Origin: Linderina pennispora
Taxonomy: Eukaryota > Kickxellomycota > Kickxellomycetes > Kickxellales > Kickxellaceae
Length of the DNA stretch: 64,000 bases
Direction: 5' to 3'
Assembly (NCBI RefSeq): GCF_002104995.1
Contig: NW_024468249.1
Coordinates: 2,356,001 to 2,420,000 of the forward strand
Part shown: in pieces, positions 12,790 through 25,300 of the stretch
How the letters are laid out: every line of letters starts with the position of its first letter
How positions within the stretch are numbered: the stretch's first letter is position 1
Made by a program: the position numbers and the translations under genes
Notes under the pieces: generated by a model
What the model was told of the DNA's origin: nothing
Databases searched by the model: none
The model's input: only the letters and a program-made list of their open reading frames with translations

Positions 12790-13962
12790 TTACTGGCGAT
12801 TCTGCTCATAAAATGACAGCATGAACTGGACAACGGCCTGTGCGCCCTCGATGGTCATGGCGTTGTAGAGCGACACGCGGATTCCGCCGACGCTGCGGTG
12901 ACCTTTGAGCTGGATCATGTTCTCCTGGGCCGCCTCAGCGACAAACTGCGCCTCCAGCTCCTTGGTCGGCAGATTAAACACAATGTTCATGCGGCTGCGA
13001 TACTGCTTGTCGACCGGGCCCTTGAAGAACTCTGGGTGCGAATCAATAGTGTCATAGACGAGCTTGGCCCGCTCCTCGCGCAGCTCCTCGACCTTCTCCA
13101 GACCCAGGCTCTCGACCCACTTGAACACCAGCCCGCAGACATAGATCGTAAAGCACGGCGGCGTGTGCGGCAGCGAGCCAGCCTTGCTGTAGTACTGCCA
13201 GTCGAGCACTGATGGCAGAGCCCGCAGTACCTCCGGATCATCGTCGCGCTCAAGCAGGTCTTCGCGCACAATCGCAATGGTAACGCCGGCGGGCCCCATG
13301 TTCTTCTGCGCACCCGCAACGATCGCCCCGAAGCGCTTGATATCAATTGGCCGCGACATCATGTTGGACGACATGTCGCAGATCACGGGTACCGACGGAT
13401 CAACCGCATCCACGACCGTCTCCGGCCTGCACTCAACGCCATTGACAGTCTCGTTGTCGCAGTAATACACAAACGCCGTCTCCTCGGGCTTTCCCAGCCG
13501 CCATTCGCTGACGGGCGGCACGCCAACGTACTTTCCCTCAACCCCGTCGATCACGGTGTTTATGTGACCGCCCAGCCGCTTGACCTCCTTCATGCCAGCC
13601 TTGGACCACGAGCCCGTGACGATATAGTCGCAGGACAGCGGCCGGCCCAGCTTTGCCTGCTTTGCGCGCACGGACTTGCTAGCGAAGAGGTTCAGGTAGG
13701 AGGCAGCGAACTCGCCAGTGCCGCCACCCTGTAGAAACACCACGGCGTAGTTGGCGGGGACGTCGAGGACACGGCGCAGCGTAGCCTCGGCCTCGCGGAT
13801 GATCGCGTCATACGGCTTGGAGCGGTGCGACATCTCGAGGACCGACACGCCGGTGCCCTTGTAGTTGAGCAGATCACGCTGCACCTCCTCGAGCACAGAT
13901 AGCGGCAGAGTCGAGGGGCCTGCAGAGAAGTTGAGGACGCGGTCGCTGGCGGGATTGATCAT
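12790..13962 (-). CDS. SER1: Phosphoserine aminotransferase
   Basis: This PLP enzyme of serine biosynthesis converts 3-phosphohydroxypyruvate and glutamate to phosphoserine and 2-oxoglutarate. The protein starts MINPASDRVLNFSAGPSTLP. The PLP lysine lies in AGAQKNMGPAGV (Lys220), with FLQGGGTGEF and HRSVGGIRVSLYNA also family hallmarks. It is 390 residues, normal for the family. The frame is open to an earlier ATG at 14058, but a TATA box at 14063-14070 sits only five bases before that ATG, so the ATG at 13962 is the better start. No intron. Confidence 0.93.
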   Translation of the reverse strand: MINPASDRVLNFSAGPSTLPLSVLEEVQRDLLNYKGTGVSVLEMSHRSKPYDAIIREAEATLRRVLDVPANYAVVFLQGGGTGEFAASYLNLFASKSVRAKQAKLGRPLSCDYIVTGSWSKAGMKEVKRLGGHINTVIDGVEGKYVGVPPVSEWRLGKPEETAFVYYCDNETVNGVECRPETVVDAVDPSVPVICDMSSNMMSRPIDIKRFGAIVAGAQKNMGPAGVTIAIVREDLLERDDDPEVLRALPSVLDWQYYSKAGSLPHTPPCFTIYVCGLVFKWVESLGLEKVEELREERAKLVYDTIDSHPEFFKGPVDKQYRSRMNIVFNLPTKELEAQFVAEAAQENMIQLKGHRSVGGIRVSLYNAMTIEGAQAVVQFMLSFYEQNRQ

Positions 13963-14462
13963 GTTCTGGACTACGTGGAGTGCTGGAAGAATGTGAAAAT
14001 TGATTTCGGGAGAGAAAAGCACAGATATCGGAGCAGGGGCCGACAGTGTCGGGAACATTCGCCTTTTATAGGCGATTTTCTGCGGTATCGCTTTTTTGAC
14101 TCACCAAAACGGCCGAGCTGGGCGTGTTAATTTTGGGGGACAGCGCAAAACCCGGGCCGTTATTTGGTAATGGCGCTGGGATGCGCACTTTGTTATCATA
14201 GCAGCACACAGTGTCTCAGAGACTGTGAGCATTAACACGGAACCCGCAGCATCATGGCGCCGGGCAGTCCGGGGTCTGAGCAATTACCACATCCGAGACA
14301 ATATATCGCTGGTGAGTCAGCTCTGGTGCTTCTACGAGCTCAAGTGCACACACTGTACTAAGGTGGCTAAATGATAGTGCACCAGGCTCATGACTGCATG
14401 TGGCCGAACCTCAATCCTCTTTCGTCAGTCGCAAATACAAAATAGTTTATTGAAAACTCTAT
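13963..14462. other. Upstream region of SER1
   Basis: Apart from the TATA-like box listed separately, I see no gene or strong structure here. Confidence 0.4.
14063..14070 (-). promoter_or_regulatory. TATA box of SER1
   Basis: On the minus strand the sequence TATAAAAG lies about 100 bases before the chosen SER1 start. It is embedded in a short inverted repeat (TCGCCT ... AGGCGA), so the TATA box sits at the tip of a potential hairpin. Confidence 0.6.
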
Positions 14463-15182
14463 TCAGCGCTTGTACGGTACCTGGTAGTTGAGATACTCAG
14501 AGATTTGATCTGGATAATAGCTAACCACATCGTATTGTCCCATTGCAGCATCGCCTTCAGCAAGAACGCCTTTTGCACTGTCTAGCACCCCATCAGGCAG
14601 AGCAAGCCTAAGCAGAGATGGCAGCCCAGCCACCAGAATCTGCATTGCACTAAGGGATGGCACAGTTGGGATATGTACGATGCTGGAGAAAAGACAGAGA
14701 AACCGAACTGTATCGCTCCATATCTGACTGCACTGCACAGCTGGCCAATGTAATTCTGTGTCGTAAATTGCGCCGATGAGTAGCCACTGCAGGTGAGGAA
14801 GTTGTAGAAGGATGCCAACGAGCTGAATGAGGTATACCGGGAATTGGAGGGATAAGCTTTTCAACCCCATCAACATTGCGTCAGGAAGTGACACCGGTAT
14901 GCTTGTGATGATAATAACTTCTGTATGCTGCACTGTGAACGGTTTCCTTAGCAATGTACAAGCAATCTGCCTGGTGGCAATTGCATCCTGCTCCTCATCA
15001 TCCTCGATAAGAAATCTCACAGTCAGCATCTTTGGGATGGCAATTACTGGTACTACTTCCATATTCATCTGCCGGGCGAGTCCAATAATGATGACGCACG
15101 CAAGAGGTGCGTTTGCGAATAGCGTGTGGTTCCAAATCAACATGATTTCAGGAACCCGTTGATCAAGACTCTTTGGCCACAA
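14463..15182 (-). CDS. Hypothetical leucine-rich protein, possibly truncated
   Basis: The 239-residue ORF is not assigned to a family. It is rich in Leu, Ile and Val with patterns such as LMGLKSLSLQFP and LLQLPHLQWLLIG, loosely recalling irregular leucine-rich repeats of the F-box/LRR kind, and it ends in an aromatic tail (YYPDQISEYLNYQVPYKR). Its base composition is more AT-rich than its neighbours, like the adjacent noncoding island. No start-proximal domain is seen, so it may be the 3' part of a longer, broken gene. Confidence 0.45.
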   Translation of the reverse strand: MWPKSLDQRVPEIMLIWNHTLFANAPLACVIIIGLARQMNMEVVPVIAIPKMLTVRFLIEDDEEQDAIATRQIACTLLRKPFTVQHTEVIIITSIPVSLPDAMLMGLKSLSLQFPVYLIQLVGILLQLPHLQWLLIGAIYDTELHWPAVQCSQIWSDTVRFLCLFSSIVHIPTVPSLSAMQILVAGLPSLLRLALPDGVLDSAKGVLAEGDAAMGQYDVVSYYPDQISEYLNYQVPYKR

Positions 15183-16348
15183 TGGCCATCTGTACTATTC
15201 CAGGCGACTGGCGCCACTACTTAGACGGGCACCTGCCCTTTCACCTGGCGATTCCTCCTTCCTTCTTTCATACAGCATATTTCATACGTTCAATATACGT
15301 CATGGAAAGGCGCCTGGAGAGTAAACGTGTTCCAGACAGCTGCAGGAGGCTGTCTATCCAAGTGTATCGTACCCGAGATACAACATACGCTACAAATCAA
15401 TAGATGCATATCCGTTATCACGGAAAGTACTTCACTTGACAGTGCGAAGTAAAAACATATTTTTTTGGGTGTACTATATTTGAAAAGATAGCTTTGATTA
15501 TGTTAGCAATGTATGTGAAAGAAACTCCTACGTGCTAACCTCTTGGTCGTAAAACCAACATTCCAACATGCAATGTATTGAAACATAATGAGGAAAAGGC
15601 TAGAAATAACTGGAAGTAATGAGCTTTCCTAATAAGTGAAAGGCAATAGCTAGTATATTCACCGTCTTCTAGCGTAGAGAGCTGTGCCAAAAATACCACT
15701 TTCGGTACCAATAGTGGTATTTTGGCAACTACAATGTATCTAGAAACGGGTATTGGTATTTAATATAGGTTATATTATCTTGTTTGATATACTTGATGTC
15801 TGAACGTAAGCCAAACTATACTTACCATCTTGCTGGGAGGTTGAGTCATCGTTTTGAATGGAAGAACAAATATTAGAAGAAATGCACTTGTAGGTTTGCG
15901 CAGAGGTATATAGGTGCTTCATTGCTGGTATCTGTTAAAAGATGTTCAGGATAAATTCAGTTGAAGAGGGGAGATGGCAGCTACCCTTCTCTTAGACATA
16001 GGGGCACCTTTTAAGTAGTGCGCCGGCCGTTTGTGGATCCGTTGCATGGAGTAGGGTGAGATGTAAATCACTCGCATAGACAAATCGTGCGGATATTGTA
16101 GTCGCTAACATGCGATTCCGCAGTTCCGACCTGGAGGAAGGAATCAACAGATGATCGCTTGATTTTCGGTGGTGGTGATTTGTATACTTTTTCACTGGCT
16201 GCGACTTTCTTCCGGCAACACGCAATTCCCAAGTGTGTTTTTTTCCCTCACCTTTGGAATCATTTCAGCGTTTCTTTGCTTCAATCAAGCAATTTATTTT
16301 ATATTGTAAGGACTTTGATTGCAACCAAAGAGCAATTTCAACCAAACA
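15183..16348. other. AT-rich gene-poor island before PRP8
   Basis: About 1.2 kb of clearly AT-rich sequence without convincing coding frames; the only structure I see is the hairpin at 15685-15727. The last 100 bases (T/C-rich, then CAAT-rich) are probably the PRP8 core promoter and leader. Confidence 0.5.
15685..15727. repeat. Near-perfect inverted repeat (hairpin)
   Basis: The left arm at 15685-15700 (TGCCAAAAATACCACT) is the reverse complement of the right arm at 15713-15727 except for one extra A, with a 12-base loop. It lies in noncoding AT-rich DNA; it may be a remnant of a small inverted-repeat element or a structured RNA. No T-tract or tRNA-like feature accompanies it. Confidence 0.75.
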
Positions 16349-19300
16349 ATGACTGGTCGCGAAACGCGTGGGCATGGCGAGCAGCAGCTAGCGCCAACGG
16401 ACGCGCAGTTCGTGCCGGTCGCGCCCTCTGAGTCAGAGCTAGACAAGAAGGCGCAGGAGTGGCGGGCACTGAACAGCAAGCGGTACGACACGAAGCGGCG
16501 GATGGGGTTTGCAGAGCAGGAGAAGGCCGACATGCCCGCTGAACACCTGCGCAAAATCATCAAGGACCACGGGGACATGAGCGCTCGCAAGTTCCGGCAC
16601 GACAAGCGCGTCTACCTGGGAGCGCTGAAGTACGTGCCACATGCAGTGCTGAAGCTGCTGGAGAACATGCCGATGCCGTGGGAGCAGGTGCGCGAAGTAC
16701 CGGTTCTGTACCATGTCACAGGCGCGATCACGTTTGTGAACCAGATTCCGTGGGTGATCGAGCCCGTGTATTTGGCGCAGTGGGGCACGATGTGGATTAT
16801 GATGCGGCGTGAAAAGCGCGACCGCAAGCATTTTAAGCGCATGCGGTTCCCGCCGTTCGACGATGAGGAGGCGCCGCTGGATTATGGCGACAATCTGTTG
16901 GACGTCGAGCCGCTGGAGGCGATCCAGATGGAGCTGGACGAGGAGGACGATGCGCCGGTCATAAACTGGCTGTACGACAACATGCCGCTGGCTGATGAAG
17001 ATGACGAGGACAGCGATAGCGACTCCGACGACGGGGACAAGCGCAAAGCCCCATTTAGGCGCGTCAACGGCACGTCGTACAAGCGCTGGCGGCTGGACTT
17101 GCCGGTGATGGCGAATCTGCACCGGCTGGCGGGGCAGCTGCTGTCAGACATGATTGATCCAAACTACTTTTATCTGTTCGACCTGAACTCGTTCATCACG
17201 GCCAAGTGCCTGAACATGGCGATTCCGGGCGGGCCAAAGTTTGAACCAATGTACCGCGACATCAACCCGGCAGACGAGGACTGGAACGAATTCAATGACA
17301 TCAACAAGATCATCATCCGGCAGCCGATCCGCACCGAGTACAAGGTGGCGTTCCCGCACCTCTACAATTCGCTGCCGCGCAACGTGCGTGTGTCGGCGTA
17401 CCACACGCCGGCCGTGCAGTATGTGAAGCCAGACGATCCAGACCTGCCGGCGTTCTACTTTGATCCGGTGATCAACCCGATCTCGTCGCGCAGCCTGGTG
17501 TCGCAGTTCCAGGATGACGCGCGCGCAGTGGAGGACGAGATTTTTGGTGACGGCGATGAGGATGACGAGTTTGTGCTGCCAGAGCACGCATCGGCGTTCC
17601 TGGAGGACACACCGTTGGAAACAGATAACACGGCTAACGGAATTGCCCTGTACTGGGCGCCGCACCCGTTCAGTGCTCGGTCGGGACGCACACGGCGCGC
17701 CGAGGACGTGCCGCTGGTGAAGGACTGGTACATGGAGCGGTGCCCGCAGGGGATGCCGGTCAAGGTGCGGGTGTCGTACCAGAAGCTGCTGAAGAACTAC
17801 GTGCTGAATGCAATCCGGACGCAGCCGCCCAAGGCGCAGCGCAAAAAGTACCTGTTCCGGCAGTTCAAGGCCACAAAGTTCTTCCAGTCGACTGAGATCG
17901 ACTGGGTGGAGGCCGGACTGCAGGTGTGCCGGCAGGGGCACAACATGCTGAATCTGCTGATCCACCGCAAGAGCCTCAATTATCTGCACCTGGACTACAA
18001 CTTCAACCTGAAGCCAGTCAAAACGCTGACCACCAAGGAGCGCAAGAAGAGCCGCTTCGGCAATGCGTTCCACTTGTGCCGCGAGATCCTGCGGCTGACC
18101 AAGCTGATTGTCGACTCACACGTGCAGTACCGACTCGGCAACGTCGATGCGTTCCAGCTCGCCGACGGGCTGCAGTACCTGTTTGCGCACGTGGGACAGC
18201 TCACGGGCATGTACCGGTACAAGTACCGGCTGATGCGGCAGATTCGGGCGTGCAAGGATTTGAAGCACGTGATCTACTCCAACGCCAACAAGGGCATCGG
18301 CAAGGGCCCAGGCATCGGGTTCTGGGCGCCGGGCTGGCGCGTCTGGCTGTTCTTCCTGCGCGGCATCGTGCCGCTGCTGGAGCGCTGGCTGGGCAATCTG
18401 CTGGCGCGGCAGTTCGAGGGCCGGCACTCCAAGGGCATCGCAGCGTCAGTGACCAAGCAGCGCGTGGACTCGCACTTTGACCTGGAGCTGCGGGCAGCCG
18501 TCATGCACGATATCCTCGACATGATGCCCGAGGGCATCCGCGGCAACAAGAGCAAGGTCATTCTGGCGCATCTGTCGGAGGCCTGGCGGTGCTTTGCGCC
18601 CGAGACGCGCGTCCGCATGGCCGATGGCAGCGTTAAGGAGGCCAGGCATGTGGGCGTGGGCGACCTAGTGCTGGGTGCCGACGGCCAGGCGCTGCCGGTC
18701 AAGGCTACGATGGGCGGGTTCGATGCCATGTATGAGGTGGGCATAGTGCAGTCTCAGGAGGTCGGGTTCACATGCAACTCGCGCCATGACCTGGTGCTGG
18801 TCAGCCCCGAGTACGATCGCGTGAGTCTGCTCCACCACCCCGCGCAGCAGCGCTTTGAGGTGCACTACGCCGACGTCGTGCCGTTCGAGGACCAGACCGT
18901 AATGGCCGATGTGCTGCGGTCGACCAGCCGCGTGTTCTCGTACGCGCAGAGCATGGGTGCTGACCAGCAGTTCGTCAGCGCAGATACTGCGCGTGCTGCT
19001 GCCGAGGCATTCAGGCTGGAGCGCGAAGCCGTGGGTTCGGTGACGTGGACAGTCGCCACAGCTGCCTTTGCCAAGTTTGCGTCTACCCATCCGGCTGAAG
19101 CCAGTGCCTATCGCATGGTGCGCGCAAAGTGCATTGATCTACCGGCCACTGCCCCCTCCGCAAGGAAAATAGACATTGCAGCGCTTATTACCGAGCTGGT
19201 GACGCCCTTGCCCGGCACCCCCATGCCAACCGCCGCCGACGTGTGCTATCTTCTCGGCTTGCACATGGCCAGTGGCAGCGCATCCCAGGCGTCTTTCTCC

Positions 19301-22300
19301 ATTAAGGCAAAGGTAGGCAGCATAGTTGACTACCTGCAGGGGATTGCGGGCTCGATGGGGCTGGTGGCCAAGTGTGTTGATCAATCTGGTGCCAGCCAAG
19401 AGTGTGTAAGTCTGGCTCCGGCAGACGAAGGCCGAGAGAACGCGCTGCTTGCTGTGTTCCGCCGCATGGGATACCTGGCAACCGGCGGGCCTCTGGCAAC
19501 AGAGGCGCTGGTTATGAATCTGCTGGCGCTGAGCGCAGAGGTGCGGCGCTCGGTTCTCGGCGGCCTCATTGACGGAAACGGCTCTGCCGCGCTGTGTGCT
19601 GACTGCAAGCAGCCGGGCGCATACAAGCTGACGCAGAGCGTGGAGGCGGAGGGCAGCGGGCAGATGGTAGATCTGGCACAGCACCTGGCACGCAGCCTGG
19701 GGCTGACCTGCGATATCACTGGAGACGGCCAGGCAGAGCGGAGCTGCTTGATAGGCGGTGCTGATGTGCATCTGGTTGCGTGCCACCAGCAGAGACTCGC
19801 CAAACATGCATGCGCGCAGCATCACGTGCAGTTCTCAGTAAGAAAGATCAGCGACCATGGGGAGTACGTGGGCTTCGAGCTCGGCGGCTCGGCGCTGTTT
19901 CTGCTGGAGAACTGGCTGGTGGTGCACAACTGCTACAAGGCGAACATTCCGTGGCAGGTGCCCGGCATGCCGCAGGCGGTGGAGAACATGATTCTGCGGT
20001 ACGTCAAGTCCAAGGCCGACTGGTGGATGTCAGTGACGCACTACAACCGTGAGCGGATCCGGCGTGGCGCCACAGTGGATAAGGCGATTGCGCGGCGGAA
20101 CTGCGGGCGGCTGACGCGCATGTGGCTCAAGGCCGAGCAGGAGCGCCAGCGCAGCTACCTGAAGGACGGACCGTATGTGAGCGCCGAGGAGGCCGTGGCC
20201 ATATACACCACGGCGGTCCACTGGCTCGAATCGCGGCGGTTCGCGCCGATCCCGTTCCCGCCGCTATCGTACAAGCATGACCCGAAACTGCTGGTGCTGG
20301 CGCTGGAGCGGCTGCGCGAGTCGTATTCGGTACAGGGCCATTTGACGTCGTCGCAGCGTGAGGAGCTCGGGCTGATCGAGCAGGCGTTTGATGCACCGCA
20401 CGAGGCCCTGAACCGCATCAAGCGGCTGCTGCTGACGCAGCGTGCGTTCAAGGAGGTTGGGATTGAGTTCATGGACATGTACTCGCACATGATCCCGGTG
20501 TATGACGTTGAGCCGCTGGAGAAAATCACCGATGCGTATCTGGACCAGTACCTGTGGTACGAGGCTGATAAGCGCCGGCTGTGGGCGCCGTGGATCAAGC
20601 CTGCCGACTCGGAGCCGGCGCCACTGCTGGTGTACAAGTGGTGCCAGGGCATCAATAACCTGGACGGCGCCTGGCAGACTAGCAACGGCGAGTGCACGGT
20701 GATGCTGGAGGCCACGTTGGCCAGCGTCTTTGACAAGATCGACCTGACGCTGCTGAACCGCCTGCTGCGGCTGATCCTGGATCACAATCTGGCTGACTAC
20801 ATGACGGCCAAAAACAACGTGGTGCTGAGCTTCAAGGACATGAACCACGTGAACTCGTACGGCCTGATCCGCGGCCTGCAGTTCGCGCCATTCATGTTCC
20901 AGTTCTACGGCATGATCCTGGATCTGCTGATCCTGGGGCTGCAGCGCGCGTCCGAGTTCGCCGGGCCGGCCAACGCGCCCAATGACTTTTTGCAGTTCAA
21001 GGACGTTGAGACCGAGCGGCGCCATCCGATCCGCATGTACATGCGGTACATTGACCGGATCTACATGCTGTTGCGGTTCGATGATGCGGAGGATTCGCGT
21101 GAGTTGGTGCAGCGTTTCCTGACAGAGAACCCGGACCCGAACAACGAGAACGTGGTCGGATACAACAACAAGCGGTGCTGGCCGCGCGACTCGCGCATGC
21201 GGCTGATGAAGCACGACGTGAACCTGGGGCGGGCGGTGTTCTGGGACATCAAGAACCGGATCCCGCGATCTCTGACGACCATCGACTGGGACGAATCCGA
21301 CACATTCGTGTCCGTGTACTCGCAGGACAATCCGAACCTGCTGTTCGACATGGCCGGATTCGAGGTGCGAATTCTGCCAAAGGCCAGGCAGCTGGGCGAA
21401 CCGCAGGCATTGCAGGACGGGTCGTGGGCACTGGTGGACGACCGCACCAAGGAGCGCACGGCGACCGCGTTTTTGCGCGTGGACGATGCGTCGATGCAGC
21501 GGTTCAATAACCGCATCCGCCAGATCCTGATGTCCTCGGGCAGCACCACGTTCACCAAGATCGCCAACAAGTTCAACACGGCGCTGATCGGTCTGATGAC
21601 TTACTACCGCGAAGCGGTGGTGCATACGCGCGAGCTGCTGGATCTTTTGGTCAAGGCCGAGACCAAGATCCAGGCGCGCATTATGCTTGGCCTCAACTCC
21701 AAAGACAGCAACCGTATGCCGCCGGTGATCTTTTACTGCTACGGCGCCGGCCACCGCGTGCGCATGGCCGACGGCTCGTCCAGGGCCATCGAGCACGTGC
21801 GCGTGGGCGACCAGGTGCTGGGCGATGACGGTCTGGCGCGTGATGTCGCCGAGACCATGTCGGGCTCAGCGCCGCTGTTCCGCGTCTCTCTGGCGCGGCC
21901 GCAGCCCGACAGCGACGATCTGCACGTGCCCGGCTACGAAGTTGCGCCCATAGTGCGCACCGCCAGCAGCATCTCCGTGCCCAGCATCTGCTCGGGCATG
22001 TCAGGCAGCGACTCGGGCGACAGCCTCGACGAGCTGCTGTACGACGATGCGTTCCTGTGCAATGAAAAGCACCGGCTGGCAATCGAGGTCTCTGCTGACT
22101 GGTCCGTGCGCGAGCGTGCCAGCCGCACCGGTCTGTCGCCGTGGTGCAGCACCGGCGCATTCGTTGTAGCCGTGACGGAACTGCAATTCGATCCGGCCCT
22201 GGGATTCACGCGGCCAGTTTCTGCTGAGCACGTGTTCGAGTACAACTCTGACTTCTTCGGGCTGGCCGACAACGGCAAGCAACTGGCAAGACACCATGCC

Positions 22301-25300
22301 GAACAGCACGTGCACGAGACGCGTCGCATCGCCATGCAGCATGGCGCCATGCCCGATTGCGTCTACGTCATGCATGACAAGCAAAAGGCCGCGTTCCGCG
22401 TCATCTCCAACAACTACCCGCCACACCTGACCCCGCCCTGCCGCGCCTTCTACTATGGAGCTGTGCCCATGCGCGCGTCGCACTTTGTCTTCAGCTCCAA
22501 GCAGGACGCGCACAGCGCCGCGGTGGCCACGAAGGTGGAGTCGGTTACGTGGCTCGTCTCTCTCTGCGACTACCTCGCCTACGTCCGCCGCATGGCTGTG
22601 ATCGGCCAAACGCCGGTGCCCTGCCGGATGCGCTACGGCGCCCGCGTCACTGCCTGGCCAGAGCAACGCCCCGGCGGTCTGGTTGCGGTTTTGGCGCGTG
22701 CCTCCCCGACCGCATTGACGATGCCGGCTACCAGCTACGCGAGCTGGGCATTTGGCCGCTGGCTGTCGTGCGGATGCAATGACCGGGCAGTCTGTGAGCC
22801 AGGCCACGACTCGCCACTGCTCATGCATGCGATTGAGTCGCTGGGGCTGACGAAGCTGCCGCATGGTGCAGTGCCCGAGTCATTGCGCGAGCTCCTGGTG
22901 GCCGAGTCGCTGGAGGTGCGGTCGGCAGTTCTGGCGGGCATTCTGGATGGCCATGGCAAGCCCATGGCCAATGGATATGTGGCGGTGGTCATGGCGATGG
23001 CGTGCGAGCCGGTGTTGCGGCTTGTGTATGAGATTGCCAGGTCACTCGGCCTGGAGGTGACGTCGCGCCGCAGTCTCTCGCACGGCGCCGTGTATGCGCG
23101 CGGCGACCTCTCCTGCCTGCCGTGTGTTTCGTCTGTGTGCTCGCGCAGTCTGGCGCGGCGCCCGCCGCCCACGCCCACCACGGCCCTGTTTGAGGTGTCG
23201 ATGCAGCCTGAGCGCAGCGGCGACTACCATGGCTTCCAGGTAGCCAGCGGCCAGTCGCCGCTGTTCTGCCACGCGGACTTTGCCGTGGGCGCGAACTGCC
23301 CGAAGGAGCTGGGCGGCCTGGGCATGCTGTCCATGGGCCATGTGCTGATTCCGCAGTCGGACCTGCGGTGGTCCAAGCAAACCAACACGGGCGTGTCGCA
23401 TTTCCGCGCTGGCATGTCGCACGCTGAGGGCCAACTGATTCCGAATCTGTTCCGGTACATTCTGCCGTGGGAGAGCGAGTTCACCGACTCGCAGCGCGTC
23501 TGGGCCGAATACGCACTGAAGCGCCAGGAGGCCAATGCCCAGAACCGCCGCTTGACACTCGAGGACCTCGAGGACTCGTGGGATCGTGGCATCCCGCGCA
23601 TCAACACACTGTTCTCCAAGGACCGCCACACGCTGGCCTACGATAAGGGATGGCGGCTGCGCACCGAATGGAAGCAGTACCAGTTGCCCAAGGCCAACCC
23701 GTTCTGGTGGACGCATGCCAAGCACGACGGAAAGCTCTGGCAGCTCAACAACTACCGCACCGACATGATCCAGGCCCTGGGCGGTGTCGAGTGCATTCTC
23801 GAGCACTCACTCTTCCGCGGCACCTATTACCCGACCTGGGAGGGGCTGTTCTGGCAGCAGCAGTGCTTTGCCCGCGGCACCCAGGTCATGATGGCTGACG
23901 GCACGTCGCGCGCGGTTGAGCTGATTGCTAAGGGGGACCTGTTGATGGGCGACGACTCGGCTCCACGCGTTGTCGGCAGCCTGGTATATGGCCCGTTCGG
24001 CGATATGCACGTATTGCGCATCCCGTGCTGGGGTAATGCCGGCACCACTGTCACTGCCAACCATATCCTGGTCCTTGCATCAGTCGACTCGCCCGCCAAC
24101 ATCGTCGAGTGTACCGTCAGCGAGTTCGTTGATCTGCCAAGCGCCGCCCAGGCCAAGTTCCGCATGCTCAGCACCCGGATCAGCTACCCTGCTGCATCAG
24201 ACTCCAAGCTCCCCATCGACCCCCTGCTTCTAGGCATGCAGTTGGCGCTAAGTGCTGGCGGGCAGTCGGCCACTCGCCGCTGCCAGCAGATTCTCGCCGA
24301 TTACACCACGCCAAGCCATGTCTCGGAGCTTGTTGCCTGCAGTGGCCTGGTCTGCAGTGGCCAGAGCGGTCCCGAGGTCATTGAGAGGCTCACAGCAACC
24401 AAGACCGCCCGGCCAACCATTCCTGGTGCCTTCCGCACGCACTCCAGCCCGCTGGTACGTGCGCTGGTCTTTGTTGGCGCGTGCTTCGCCTCTGGCCAGA
24501 CTGCGCTGATTGACAATACGTTCACTGCCACCGCGCGCTGCAGCTCAGGGCTTGCTCAGGACTTGCACACGCTGCTGATCGCCCTGGGCCTGCCAGCAAC
24601 GCTGACAGTGCGCGACCAGCACAGCACAGTCCGGGTCAAGCTCTCTGGCGTCGACTATGTGCCGTCTATCGCACAGCATCCCGCGCTATTTGCAGCCGCG
24701 ATTTTGGCACGCCCACCACCTTCCAGTGCCTTGAATTTCGTCGAGTTTGCCGTGGAAAAGGCTGCAACGGAGCCGTACTTTGGGTTCACTGTTTCTGGTG
24801 CCAACCAGCGGTTTGTGCTAGCCAATGGTCTGATCACGCACAACTCGGGCTCGTTCTCGGGTGCCATGGGGCAGCGACAGCTGACGAATGCGCAGCGCTC
24901 CGGTCTGAACCAGATCCCGAACCGGCGCTTCACTTTGTGGTGGTCGCCAACAATCAACCGCGCAAACGTCTACATTGGCTTCCAAGTGCAGCTCGATCTA
25001 ACAGGTATCTTCATGCACGGCAAACTGCCGACCCTGAAGATCTCGTATGTGAGTCTGTTCCGCAGCCACGCCTGGCAGAAATCCCACGAAAGCCTGATTC
25101 TCGACCTCTGCCAGGTGCTCGACAATGAGCTCGAGCCGTTGCAAATCGAGACGGTGCAGAAGGAGGCCATTCATCCGCGCAAGTCATACAAGATGTCGAG
25201 CTCGGCTGCAGACATTACCTGCTTCGCCTCGTACAAGTGGCCAGTCTCGACACCCAGCCTTTTGACGGACGCCCGTGACCGCATGGATGCCGGCACCACG

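Noticed and set aside
20264..21796. 510-codon minus-strand frame opposite PRP8
   Set aside because: The GC-rich codon bias of PRP8 creates long antisense frames; the sequence has no domain and mirrors PRP8 codons.
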